Part shown: piece after piece, positions 1 to 7,449 of the stretch
How positions within the stretch are numbered: position 1 is the first letter of the stretch
Layout: the number at the start of each line of letters is the position of its first letter
Source of the DNA: DASYSA01 sp036003885
Lineage (GTDB): Bacteria > Acidobacteriota > Blastocatellia > UBA7656
Length of the DNA: 12,890 bases
NCBI GenBank assembly: GCA_036003885.1
Contig: DASYSA010000120.1
Span: 1 to 12,890, forward strand
Direction of reading: 5' to 3'
Notes under the pieces: generated by a model
What the model saw: only the letters and a program-made list of their open reading frames with translations
Database searches by the model: none
What the model was told of the DNA's origin: nothing
Position numbers and translations under genes: made by a program

Positions 1-55
1 GGGTAGAGCGTCTTGAGCCGTACATTAGCGTACAGGGCAGTGTTCAGTTCCGCAC

Positions 56-166
56 AGTGGGAGAATGGGGGAATGGGGAGTGGGCGAACGGGAGCACCGA
101 TTTTCCTGCTGTTCCATTCTCCCACTCTCCCTTTCTCCCACTCTCCCACTCCCCCACTCTCCCTCC
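56..166. repeat. Inverted pair of degenerate 8-nt tandem arrays (element A)
   Basis: The left arm (56-95) reads as five octads: agtgggag, aatggggg, aatgggga, gtgggcga, acgggagc. The right arm (119-166) reads as six octads of the complementary kind: ctcccact, ctcccttt, ctcccact, ctcccact, cccccact, ctccctcc. The longest perfect pairing I find is 13 bp (56-68 with 114-126), and slipped registers also pair. Both arms carry runs of three or more G on one strand. The element lies about 90 bp upstream of the first permease gene. No transposase is nearby, and its function is unknown. Confidence 0.8.
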
Positions 167-195
167 CCCGGCTCGCTAAAGAATTTCAAACATTG

Positions 196-218
196 TATAA
201 ACATGTGTCGTACACGTG
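196..218 (+). promoter_or_regulatory. Possible promoter/operator region for the ABC permease pair
   Basis: A TATAAA hexamer at 196-201 could serve as a -10 box, but no convincing -35 box sits 16-18 bp upstream. Directly after it, 202-218 is a near-perfect dyad (CATGTGT, 3-bp centre, ACACGTG; one mismatch) that would suit a dimeric regulator. The start codon at 255 lies 36 bp further on. This is weak evidence based only on pattern. Confidence 0.2.
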
Positions 219-254
219 GTTGTTCAGGTACCAATTCCGACCAAATAAATAACT

Positions 255-1499
255 ATGGTGAGCTTCTACTCTTTTTATGCCGACGCAACGAAGATCGCAT
301 TGCAATCGATTTTCGCGCATAAGCTCCGGGCGTTCTTGACGTTGATCGGGATCATCATCGGGGTCGCTTCAGTGGTGGTGGTTGGGGCTTCGATCAGCGG
401 CTTGAACTCGTATGTGGTCGATAAAGTATCCAGGATTCTTGGTGTGAATCACTTTATGATGGCGCGCATCGCCCACGTCGGCAATATGACCCAGGAAGAG
501 TGGGAGAAGATGAACAAGCGCAACAAAGTCATCGAGTGGGATGACTATTACTGGTTGCGAGACCACTGCGCGGATTGCAAAGAGGTTGGCGCAACCGCCA
601 ACACCGGCGTCGATCTCAAGCAGGAAGGGCAGGAACTGTTCGGAACCCGCATCACCGGCGTAACCGCGAATATGGGTGAGATCGAGGACAAGACTATCGC
701 AGAAGGGCGGTTTGTCCTGGATCACGAAGTGGAGCGGGCGGCAGCCGTATGCGTGATTGGCATGGACGTGCGAGAAAAGTTCTTTCCGGGAGTGGATCCC
801 ATCGGCAAAGAACTGAAGATTGCCGAAATGCCCATGCGTATCGTCGGAGTGGAAGAGAAGCGCGGGTCGATGTTTGGCATGTCGCTCGATAATCTGGCGT
901 ACATCCCGCTTTCAACCTTCGAGCGCCTCTTCGGCCGCCGCCGAAGTCTGGAGCTGCATGGAAAATCGCTCAACCGCGAGGAGTTTCAGACGGCATTCGA
1001 ACAGGCAAGAGTCAGCATGCGCAACCACCACAAGTTGAAAGGCGACGACGAGGACGACTTCGGGATGGTCAACGTCGAGCAGGTCAACAACCAGGTCGAT
1101 CAGTTCACCGGCGCGATTGCGAGTGTGGTCATGCCAATCACTTTGATATCGCTGGTTGTAGGCGGAATCGTCGTAATGAATATGATGCTCTTCAGCGTCA
1201 CGGAGCGGACGGCGGAGATAGGATTGAGAAAGGCGCTGGGAGCGCGAAGGAAGCAGATTCTGGTGCAGTTCCTGATCGAATCGTCGGTCCTGACCTCGCT
1301 GGGCGGGGTACTCGGGTTAGGCCTTGCCGCTGGTCTCGCATGGTTGATCGGCGCGACAACAGCAGTGCCGATGACAATCACGGTGGCTTACATGGTGCTT
1401 GCGGTGGGGTTCTCTGCGGGAATCGGAATGTTATTTGGCATCTACCCGGCTTACAAAGCGGCGGGACTGGATCCGATTAAGGCGCTGACCAAGATCTGA
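255..1499 (+). CDS. MacB/FtsX-type ABC transporter permease (first of pair)
   Basis: An inner-membrane permease of the MacB/FtsX type, which couples a cytoplasmic ATPase to movement of a periplasmic domain (mechanotransmission) and serves export of drugs, peptides or lipoproteins. The 414-aa protein shows the family layout: TM1 about 25-49, a large periplasmic MacB_PCD-like domain about 50-285, then TM2 (288-312), TM3 (340-368) and TM4 (373-397). The conserved coupling motif VTERTAEIGLRKALGA is at 315-330, and the C-terminus ends in the family's YPAYKAAGLDPIKAL. The periplasmic domain contains a C105-x-x-C108 pair. The start is fixed by an in-frame TAA at 246-248 followed by ATG at 255, yet no Shine-Dalgarno sequence precedes it. 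It is followed 12 bp later by a homologous permease. The ATPase partner is not in the window, and the substrate cannot be told. Confidence 0.93.
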   Translation: MVSFYSFYADATKIALQSIFAHKLRAFLTLIGIIIGVASVVVVGASISGLNSYVVDKVSRILGVNHFMMARIAHVGNMTQEEWEKMNKRNKVIEWDDYYWLRDHCADCKEVGATANTGVDLKQEGQELFGTRITGVTANMGEIEDKTIAEGRFVLDHEVERAAAVCVIGMDVREKFFPGVDPIGKELKIAEMPMRIVGVEEKRGSMFGMSLDNLAYIPLSTFERLFGRRRSLELHGKSLNREEFQTAFEQARVSMRNHHKLKGDDEDDFGMVNVEQVNNQVDQFTGAIASVVMPITLISLVVGGIVVMNMMLFSVTERTAEIGLRKALGARRKQILVQFLIESSVLTSLGGVLGLGLAAGLAWLIGATTAVPMTITVAYMVLAVGFSAGIGMLFGIYPAYKAAGLDPIKALTKI

Positions 1500-1506
1500 G
1501 GAGGAG
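1499..1506 (+). promoter_or_regulatory. Ribosome binding site overlapping upstream stop codon
   Basis: AGGAGGAG lies 5 nt before the ATG at 1512 and begins on the last base of the TGA stop of the first permease. This placement suggests that the two permeases are translated as a coupled pair. Confidence 0.75.
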
Positions 1507-1511
1507 TCCGA

Positions 1512-2765
1512 ATGATTCGCAGGTTGGTTCAAGGTGAAACTCTGACAATGGCGCTCCAGAATCTGCGAGCGAATAAGTTCAGGAGTTTCCTCACCGTCCT
1601 GGGCGTGGTAATCGGCGTGGTAGTGGTCATCCTCGTTGCCTCTCTGTTGACCGGGCTGCGGAGCAATATCGTTCAAATGATCGAGGAGTATGGTACCAGT
1701 AATATTTATGCCTTTCACCTCTCAACCGGACCCAGAATGGGCCCGCGTGACCGCTCCGAGTGGAACCGCAAACCGCTGACCGTCGATGACGGCGAGGCGA
1801 TAAAAGAGCGTGCCCCGGCAGTCGACGACGTCGCTTACGTAGCCTGGGTGTGGTGGGGCTTCGATCGCACGATCACCTACGAGGGAACCACCTACAAGCA
1901 GGGAAACCTACAGGGGGTCTCAGCGAATCACGGGCTTATTACCAACGTAGTTCTTTCGGAAGGGAGATATATCTCGGAGACCGACGACCAGCACCGCCGA
2001 GATTGTATGGTCATAGGCGTCAACGTCGCGGAAGCGCTCTTCCCCAAGCGCAGCCAGGTTGCGGGAGCTCAGGTGACTCTAGCCGGCAGAACATTCGAAG
2101 TGATCGGCGTGCTCGACAAGCGAAAGGGCGGCTTCATGGGCGACAGCGAAGAGGATAACGCCGTCTACATACCCTTCCGTACCGCTCGCAAGCTGTCGCC
2201 GCGAAGCGATTTCATTATGCTAATCATTCGAGCCAGAACCGGTCTGATTCGGACCGCGCTCGATCAGAGTGAAGAGATACTTCGACGGCAGCGCGGGGTG
2301 AAATACAGCGATCCGAATAATTTCGATCTCGCAACGGCAGACAGATTTATAGAGCAGTTCGACAGCATAACCGCCGGAATCGGTCTCGTCGCGATTGCGA
2401 TTTCCAGCGTCGGCTTGCTGGTAGGTGGCATCGGAGTCATGAACATCATGCTGGTAAGCGTAACCGAGCGGACTCAGGAGATTGGTGTCCGCAAGGCGAT
2501 TGGGGCCAAGCGCGGCGATATAGTAAAGCAGTTTCTCTTTGAAGCCATGACCCTCACGTTTCTCGGGGGCGTTCTGGGAGTTATCCTGGCGATCGGGATA
2601 AGTCAACTGATAGGCCTGCTGATACCCTCGCTTCCCGCCTCCGTTCCTCTTTGGGCCGTAGTGGCGGGCCTTGTTGTTTCGATAGCTGTCGGTCTCATCT
2701 TCGGCGTGTGGCCCGCAAGAAAAGCCTCTCGACTGGACCCGATAGAAGCGCTCAGGTACGAGTGA
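1512..2765 (+). CDS. MacB/FtsX-type ABC transporter permease (second of pair)
   Basis: A 417-aa permease homologous to the preceding gene and probably its heterodimer partner. TM1 is about 26-48. A periplasmic MacB_PCD-like domain spans about 50-285, with the typical GVSANHGLITNVVLSEGRYI segment at 135-154. TM2 (288-315), TM3 (343-371) and TM4 (378-402) follow. The coupling motif VTERTQEIGVRKAIGA is at 317-332, and the C-terminus is the canonical WPARKASRLDPIEALRYE. This copy is closer to the family consensus than the first one, including the GGIGVMNIMLVSVTER stretch. The start is supported by a strong RBS. Its last 14 bases overlap the end of the convergent PilZ gene. As with its partner, no ATP-binding subunit is visible in the window; it may lie left of base 1 or elsewhere in the genome. 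The exported substrate is unknown. Confidence 0.95.
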   Translation: MIRRLVQGETLTMALQNLRANKFRSFLTVLGVVIGVVVVILVASLLTGLRSNIVQMIEEYGTSNIYAFHLSTGPRMGPRDRSEWNRKPLTVDDGEAIKERAPAVDDVAYVAWVWWGFDRTITYEGTTYKQGNLQGVSANHGLITNVVLSEGRYISETDDQHRRDCMVIGVNVAEALFPKRSQVAGAQVTLAGRTFEVIGVLDKRKGGFMGDSEEDNAVYIPFRTARKLSPRSDFIMLIIRARTGLIRTALDQSEEILRRQRGVKYSDPNNFDLATADRFIEQFDSITAGIGLVAIAISSVGLLVGGIGVMNIMLVSVTERTQEIGVRKAIGAKRGDIVKQFLFEAMTLTFLGGVLGVILAIGISQLIGLLIPSLPASVPLWAVVAGLVVSIAVGLIFGVWPARKASRLDPIEALRYE

Positions 2766-3954
2766 CCTTCTCCAGAGGCCAGTCCTCTCCGATGATTCGA
2801 AGGCAAAGCCGCTCGAACTTGTCAGGCCCGACGTAGCGGTTGCACACGACGGCAAAGCGCTGGAGACTCCGGCTTGGCGTACTCACGCGGATGACATCGA
2901 AGTCGTTAGGCGCAATCTTCAGGTGGACTACACGCATTCCCTGGGAGCTCATGTTTTCGGTACGTGCAATCTCGCGTCCCAGACATTTCATGCTCTCGGT
3001 GAAGTACTCGATCCATACTGCCTCCGAACGATTCTCGCGCGGCCACCTTCGTCGCTCGACGCCGGTCCACGACGTCGGATCGAAGGTTCCCCACGGCTTA
3101 TCCAGGTAACCTTCGGGCGGATTTTCGTCCAGGAACTCGAAGCCGATCGTTCTGAGCCCGCTCTTGGGCGGTTCCACCCGCCTGACCAGTGCGTATACGT
3201 TGTAGGTTGAACCGAGATGGCTGCTATGCCGCAGGTTTGATGGGAGCGGCAAGGCCAGGTTCAGAACCATACCGAGCTGAACGCGCCGGTGCATTCGAAC
3301 CCTGGCCCCTGTCTGGCTAACATCAAGTGTCTGAGTCAGCTCATGCCAGCGGCCGAACTTGCTGTCATAACCGGTGACTTTCACAGGCATTGTGAGCTTG
3401 AACCGTTCAAACTTGCGGCGGTTCTTGATCCAATTCGCGGGATCATTCGGGTCGGCCGCTGCTTTAGGGTGGGATTCATCCGGAACCTCGTCAGCCACGA
3501 TGACGCCGAATTCGGTCGGGATCTCCGAAGTTCTCTGCTCGCTATATATCTCATCGGCAGCCGCAGACATCTCTTTGACCAGTGTATTGTCGTAGTCGAC
3601 CCTTCGGTTGAAACTGACGAGCACCGCAAAGGCCCGTGATATTTTTTCGAACGCCTGATCGATTTGAGGGATCAAGCTGGTTGGAAGAGCAACGGATATT
3701 TCGAAGTATGAAGGATGGAGGAAAGCGACCGCGCGGAGATATGCCATCTTTATCTCGCCGGTAGCGGCGAGGCGGTCTATAGCGAGGACCTGGTAATGGT
3801 TCGTCGCCCGCTCGATTCTATCCAGGAGTTGCTTGAGCTCTCGAAAAAAGGCTCTTATCTGCTTGTCCGTGGGCTTTGGCGGGGTGGAAGGGGCTTGCGG
3901 GTTAGCGGATTTGGAGCCTCGGCTCGAGCCGTTCCTCTGTCGCGATGAAGGCAC
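2752..3954 (-). CDS. J-like domain plus tandem PilZ domain protein
   Basis: A 400-aa cytoplasmic protein with three recognisable parts. Residues 52-112 resemble a J (DnaJ) domain: HYQVLAID, then a helix with IKMAYLRAVAFLHP, then FEKISRAFAVL and RRVDYD. The HPD tripeptide that activates Hsp70 is HPS here (80-82). PilZ-1 starts with R180-x3-R184 and has D211-x-S213-x-x-G216. PilZ-2 has R302-x3-R306 and N334-x-S336-x-x-G339. Both therefore keep the residues that bind cyclic di-GMP in this family. There is no signal peptide or membrane segment. The start is GTG at 3954: an in-frame TAA lies immediately upstream, and the first ATG is only at codon 70. A weak purine-rich GAGAG precedes it. The gene converges on the permeases with a 14-bp overlap. 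Likely role: a c-di-GMP-responsive regulator or adaptor. The target is unknown. Confidence 0.85.
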   Translation of the reverse strand: MPSSRQRNGSSRGSKSANPQAPSTPPKPTDKQIRAFFRELKQLLDRIERATNHYQVLAIDRLAATGEIKMAYLRAVAFLHPSYFEISVALPTSLIPQIDQAFEKISRAFAVLVSFNRRVDYDNTLVKEMSAAADEIYSEQRTSEIPTEFGVIVADEVPDESHPKAAADPNDPANWIKNRRKFERFKLTMPVKVTGYDSKFGRWHELTQTLDVSQTGARVRMHRRVQLGMVLNLALPLPSNLRHSSHLGSTYNVYALVRRVEPPKSGLRTIGFEFLDENPPEGYLDKPWGTFDPTSWTGVERRRWPRENRSEAVWIEYFTESMKCLGREIARTENMSSQGMRVVHLKIAPNDFDVIRVSTPSRSLQRFAVVCNRYVGPDKFERLCLRIIGEDWPLEKVTRT

Positions 3955-4089
3955 TTAGACTCTCTTTTGTTTTGCGACCTTAGGCCGGACGTAGCTGATG
4001 CGAGTGGAGGCAGAAGCTGCGCAAAAATCGGGCCGTCCTGCAGAGGGGGAAGCTTCGGCCCCAAGTAATGAGATGGTTCGAACAAAAGC

Positions 4090-4118
4090 AGGCTAACTTG
4101 GGGAAGCAGAAAAGTCAA
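4090..4118 (-). promoter_or_regulatory. Candidate sigma-70-type promoter for the PilZ gene
   Basis: On the minus strand, TTGACT (4118-4113) is followed after 17 bp by TAGCCT (4095-4090). The -35 match is good and the -10 match is weak. Transcription would start near 4083 and leave a leader of about 130 nt. The site lies directly beyond the left end of repeat element B, so the element would sit upstream of the promoter. Confidence 0.35.
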
Positions 4119-4123
4119 TACTT

Positions 4124-4323
4124 GACTAGGTGCGAGGTGTCAGGTGCCAGGGTGAGGTGACAGGGGTGAGGTGTCATGTGCAGGATAATCGTCAGGAGCC
4201 ACGTATTACTGACCACGGGCAACTTGACCCTGATCCCCAGCACCTGACACCTTCTGACCACGGGCAACATCACCCCTGATTCCTGAGACCTGACACCTGG
4301 CACCTGGCACCTGACACCTAGTC
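4124..4323. repeat. Inverted 7-nt tandem repeat element, 200 bp (element B)
   Basis: The left arm, read on the plus strand from 4128, runs in heptads: aggtgcg, aggtgtc, aggtgcc, agggtg, aggtgac, aggggtg, aggtgtc. The right arm, read on the minus strand from 4319 down, runs aggtgtc, aggtgcc, aggtgcc, aggtgtc, aggtctc, aggaatc. A 17-bp stretch is perfectly inverted (4135-4151 with 4303-4319). The outer ends also match: gactaggtg at 4124-4132 is the inverse of cacctagtc near 4315-4323. The right end runs into the TGA stop (4322-4324) of the VWA gene. Confidence 0.85.
4209..4299. repeat. Two tandem ~45-bp direct repeats inside element B
   Basis: Unit 1 (4209-4253) and unit 2 (4254-4299, 46 bp) begin with the identical 15-mer ctgaccacgggcaac. 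They share ccctgat in the middle and acctgacacct near the end. Read on the minus strand both still follow the 7-nt period, so they look like a higher-order duplication of six or seven heptads. Confidence 0.75.
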
Positions 4324-7300
4324 ACGTCGTCAACCGGCTGTATATTCCCGGCAGCCGCTCGGGCAAGCTCAATACGTCATCGATGATCGTGTATCCAACC
4401 TCTCCATACATATCTCGAAGCTGGTCTTCGGATTCACGGTCGATAGTGATGCAGAAGGGCGTGATGCCCTCAATCCTGGCCTGCCTCAGCGCTATGCGGG
4501 TGTCCTCACGAGCATAGCGGCTATCACCGTAGTCGTGATCGTAGGGCCGGCCATCCGAGAGCACGATCAACAGCTTCGTCCGGGCATCCTGCGCGGCAAG
4601 CCTCGTGATCGCGTGCCTTATCGCTGCACCCAGACGGGTGTTGTTCTGATAACTGATTCCCCCAATCCGCCGCTCCACATCCGCCGAGTAGCTCTCAGAA
4701 AAATCCTTGATCACGTAGAACTTGACATTTCGGCGGCCCTCGCTCGTGAAGCCCTGCATTGAATATGTGTCGCCCACGGCTTCGAGCGCTTCGCTCATCA
4801 ACACCAACCCTTCCTTCTCGATGTCGATGATCCGCTGCCCAGGCTGCGTGTAAGGATGATTCGGATATCGGCTGATCGTTCGCGCGGTCGAACTGGACAT
4901 GTCGAGCAGGAACGAGACGGCTACATCCCGCTCGCGCCTCAGCTTCCTGGTGTACAGGCGATCGTCGATCAGGCCGGTGCTCCGCTTGTCCAGCGCGTAG
5001 TCGATCACCGCTTGAAGGTCGTAGTCTTCTCCGTCGATCTCACCTCGAATTCGCCGCAGATTCTCAGGCCTCAGTAGTTGAAATTGATAACGAACCGACG
5101 AGAGGATTCCCGCATACCGGCTCCGAACCATCTCCACGAAACCTCGTGAGCCGCGCGCGCTGGAGCGCTCGATGATGCGGCACCAGCGTGTGCGATAGTC
5201 GCCAAGCTCGCGATCCCACTCATCGTAGTAGAATGCGCGGTCTCCCTTCTCCAGGTCCTGCTCGGCGGACTCGGCCGCGTGCATCTGGCTGAACAGATCG
5301 TGGTCGGCGGTCACCTCCTGAGTCTGGCCGGATGACCAGAAGCTGAATGGATCATCGCGTACTTCCATCTGCTGCCGCTCGCCCGCACGTTCGGCATTTG
5401 AGTCGGCTACGGATGCCTCGTCGCCCTCGCCGTCGCCCGCTTCGGCTCCGCCTTCGTTCGCGGTATCGCCGTCGGACTCACTCGGGCGCTCGACGAAGAA
5501 ATCGTAGATGAGCCGAGTGGCCATCAGCGAATCACCGACCGACGCGCCTTCGCGAAACACATAGTCGGACACGATACGCTCCAGATCCGACACGACTCTC
5601 GGGTAAACTGTTCGGGTTTCCGCCGTTGCCCCTCCGCATATCGCGATCTGGAAGAGTAGTTCGAACGGCACGAGTTCCTGAGGGATGGCCTCGATTCGGG
5701 GCCGGCGTTCGATCAGCCTGGCTCGCACGAAATCGAGATCCCGCCTGATCCCCCGATAGATCGAGCGCAGCAGAAAGTCTATACGGCCGTTCTCGATCGT
5801 GGTGAACAGCCGAAGGGCCAGATCGACGTTCGGAAACTCCGAAAGCACCGCGATGAAATCGACCCCGTCGCCTTGCATTTCGCTCTTCGCTTTGCCGGTC
5901 TGCCTTTCGAGTTGCGAAGTCGAAGCGCGAGCCCTTTTGGCGTCTCGCGCCTTCTGACGACGACCTCCAAAGGCCTCGCGGGCCTCAGTGAGCGCCGCCA
6001 GCGTCTCCGGTGCGTCCTGAGAATACGTTTGGAACTCAATCTGGCCCGCGCCATGAGCTGCAAGCACCTTGAACAGGCGAAAGTTCTCAGCTTCCTGCTC
6101 GAACTCGGCGACTACCGATGGCAAGTAGATTGTGCGGCCGTCGCCGATCCTCACTTCATCCGGGATCGAGGTGAGCGGAGCAATGTTGAGAACGCGGCCC
6201 GTCAGACCCTCGACGTATAACCGCAGTGTGTGAGCCACGGAATCGAGCGTCAATCCGCCTTCTATCCTGAAGAGCGCTTCCTGGCTGGCTTTGGACTCCA
6301 GTGCGTAGTATGCCTGAACGCGCCGCGGGCTCTCGCCCTCCGGGGCGATCCCGCGGCGAGCCCACTCGCGAAACTGGCCGAGGGAGGCGACACTGAGCGC
6401 AAGCGGGCTCGCCTTGAAACACTCGGTGCCAGCCACGGTATTCTTTTCCGCGATCTCTTCGACGACTTCCAGCACACTGGCTACAACTTCAGCGCGTCGA
6501 TTTGATCCCGCCCGCGCGACCAGATCGGCTACTATCTGCGGACTCTGCTTCATGAAATGGTAACTCGCCGCATTGCCCTGGAGAGCCACGCGCCGGGCGA
6601 GTGACGTCCAGCGACGGAACGACTCCTTTCCTGCAATCATCAAAACGCGGCTGGCGGCCTTGAAATATTGAAGGGCGACCCCGCCCGACCGATCCAGGTA
6701 GCCCTCTGTGATGGTGAAGAGTTCGTCGAGCGCCTCGCGACTGGAGGAACCGGTCACGTGGGGAAGCTCGGCGAAAAACTCGGCCGCCGTGCCGCCCGAC
6801 CGATAAGCAAACGCTGCCGCAAGAGAAAGAGCGCGCTTCACGATCGCCGCTCCATCGTTGCCGCCAATGGCCTCGATCTGGGAGATCACCGATGGAGCCG
6901 CAAGAAACAGATCATTGCTGTGCTTCACCGACTGCCGCGCAAGCTCCAGGCAGATGGTCAGTACTTGAGCGACGTTCTCGCGATCTTGTATCGATCTGAT
7001 TATCTCCGGAGCTGATCTAAAGGTATTCACCGCTGTGTTGGCCGATAGCGCGGCTTGCTTGTTGACCAATCGGAGAACCGGTGAGCGCATCTCGTCAGCT
7101 ATAGACTCGAGTATCGTTGCGCTTGCCTGAAAGAATTCGGTTGCGGTATCGACGCTCGTAGCCGCCAGGCGTTTGCCGGCTTCACCCCAGACCCGCATGT
7201 CACCCGGTTCGATCAGACGCGAGACTTCAGGTGCAGCCTTCAGGAATTCAACCGCTGCGCGGAGGTTGTTGGCTGCCAGAGCGACGCCGATGTCGGTAGT

Positions 7301-7423
7301 GAGGAGGACGCCTTCGTAAGGCAACACCCCTATGCGCTTGGCGAGGGATTCAAGTGTGGATGAAGCGACACCTTTCAGGTGCTTCCGAAGTCTCTTCTTA
7401 ACCTCTTTTTCGATTGAGTCCAT
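4322..7423 (-). CDS. Large NorD/CbbO-like VWA domain protein with N-terminal helical repeats
   Basis: A cytoplasmic VWA protein of the NorD/CbbO type. Proteins of this type work with MoxR-family AAA+ ATPases (NorQ, CbbQ) to remodel or activate metalloenzymes. The C-terminal VWA domain (about 835-1033) has a full MIDAS: D843-x-S845-x-S847, T931 and D959 in LSDGRPYDHDYG (counted from a TTG two codons before the ATG). Residues about 425-650 match the central NorD-like region. An acidic, low-complexity linker covers about 650-690. The N-terminal ~350 residues contain about eight helical repeats of roughly 37-45 aa built around xAxxFxxAxPxV. At ~1033 aa it is well above NorD (~600) or CbbO (~780). 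I chose ATG at 7423; TTG at 7429 is also open. Neither has a Shine-Dalgarno. No AAA+ partner gene is adjacent in the window, so its client is unknown. Confidence 0.88.
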   Translation of the reverse strand: MDSIEKEVKKRLRKHLKGVASSTLESLAKRIGVLPYEGVLLTTDIGVALAANNLRAAVEFLKAAPEVSRLIEPGDMRVWGEAGKRLAATSVDTATEFFQASATILESIADEMRSPVLRLVNKQAALSANTAVNTFRSAPEIIRSIQDRENVAQVLTICLELARQSVKHSNDLFLAAPSVISQIEAIGGNDGAAIVKRALSLAAAFAYRSGGTAAEFFAELPHVTGSSSREALDELFTITEGYLDRSGGVALQYFKAASRVLMIAGKESFRRWTSLARRVALQGNAASYHFMKQSPQIVADLVARAGSNRRAEVVASVLEVVEEIAEKNTVAGTECFKASPLALSVASLGQFREWARRGIAPEGESPRRVQAYYALESKASQEALFRIEGGLTLDSVAHTLRLYVEGLTGRVLNIAPLTSIPDEVRIGDGRTIYLPSVVAEFEQEAENFRLFKVLAAHGAGQIEFQTYSQDAPETLAALTEAREAFGGRRQKARDAKRARASTSQLERQTGKAKSEMQGDGVDFIAVLSEFPNVDLALRLFTTIENGRIDFLLRSIYRGIRRDLDFVRARLIERRPRIEAIPQELVPFELLFQIAICGGATAETRTVYPRVVSDLERIVSDYVFREGASVGDSLMATRLIYDFFVERPSESDGDTANEGGAEAGDGEGDEASVADSNAERAGERQQMEVRDDPFSFWSSGQTQEVTADHDLFSQMHAAESAEQDLEKGDRAFYYDEWDRELGDYRTRWCRIIERSSARGSRGFVEMVRSRYAGILSSVRYQFQLLRPENLRRIRGEIDGEDYDLQAVIDYALDKRSTGLIDDRLYTRKLRRERDVAVSFLLDMSSSTARTISRYPNHPYTQPGQRIIDIEKEGLVLMSEALEAVGDTYSMQGFTSEGRRNVKFYVIKDFSESYSADVERRIGGISYQNNTRLGAAIRHAITRLAAQDARTKLLIVLSDGRPYDHDYGDSRYAREDTRIALRQARIEGITPFCITIDRESEDQLRDMYGEVGYTIIDDVLSLPERLPGIYSRLTT

Positions 7424-7449
7424 GTTCAAGGTTCAGATGATAGCAAAGA

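Larger units (their letters stand above)
3955..4321. other. Non-coding gap between the PilZ and VWA genes
   Basis: No convincing gene is present. The right half (from 4124) is filled by repeat element B. The left part, 3955-4123, is the upstream region of the PilZ gene and contains a candidate promoter. The short reading frames here lack RBSs and known motifs. Confidence 0.7.

Noticed and set aside
56..166. Intrinsic terminator of an upstream gene
   Set aside because: There is no T-run after the stem, and the arms are long and slippery rather than a compact GC stem.
13..322. Small frames before the first permease
   Set aside because: They are built from the octad repeats (His/Ser/Pro-rich or Gly/Glu/Arg-rich translations), have no RBS, and one overlaps the certain permease start in another frame.
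2220..2855. 211-codon minus-strand frame
   Set aside because: It lies antisense within the second permease, whose motifs and membrane segments are certain. The translation has no family features.
4124..4323. CRISPR array
   Set aside because: Units are 7 nt with no spacers, and the ~45-bp units are contiguous and degenerate. No cas gene is in the window.
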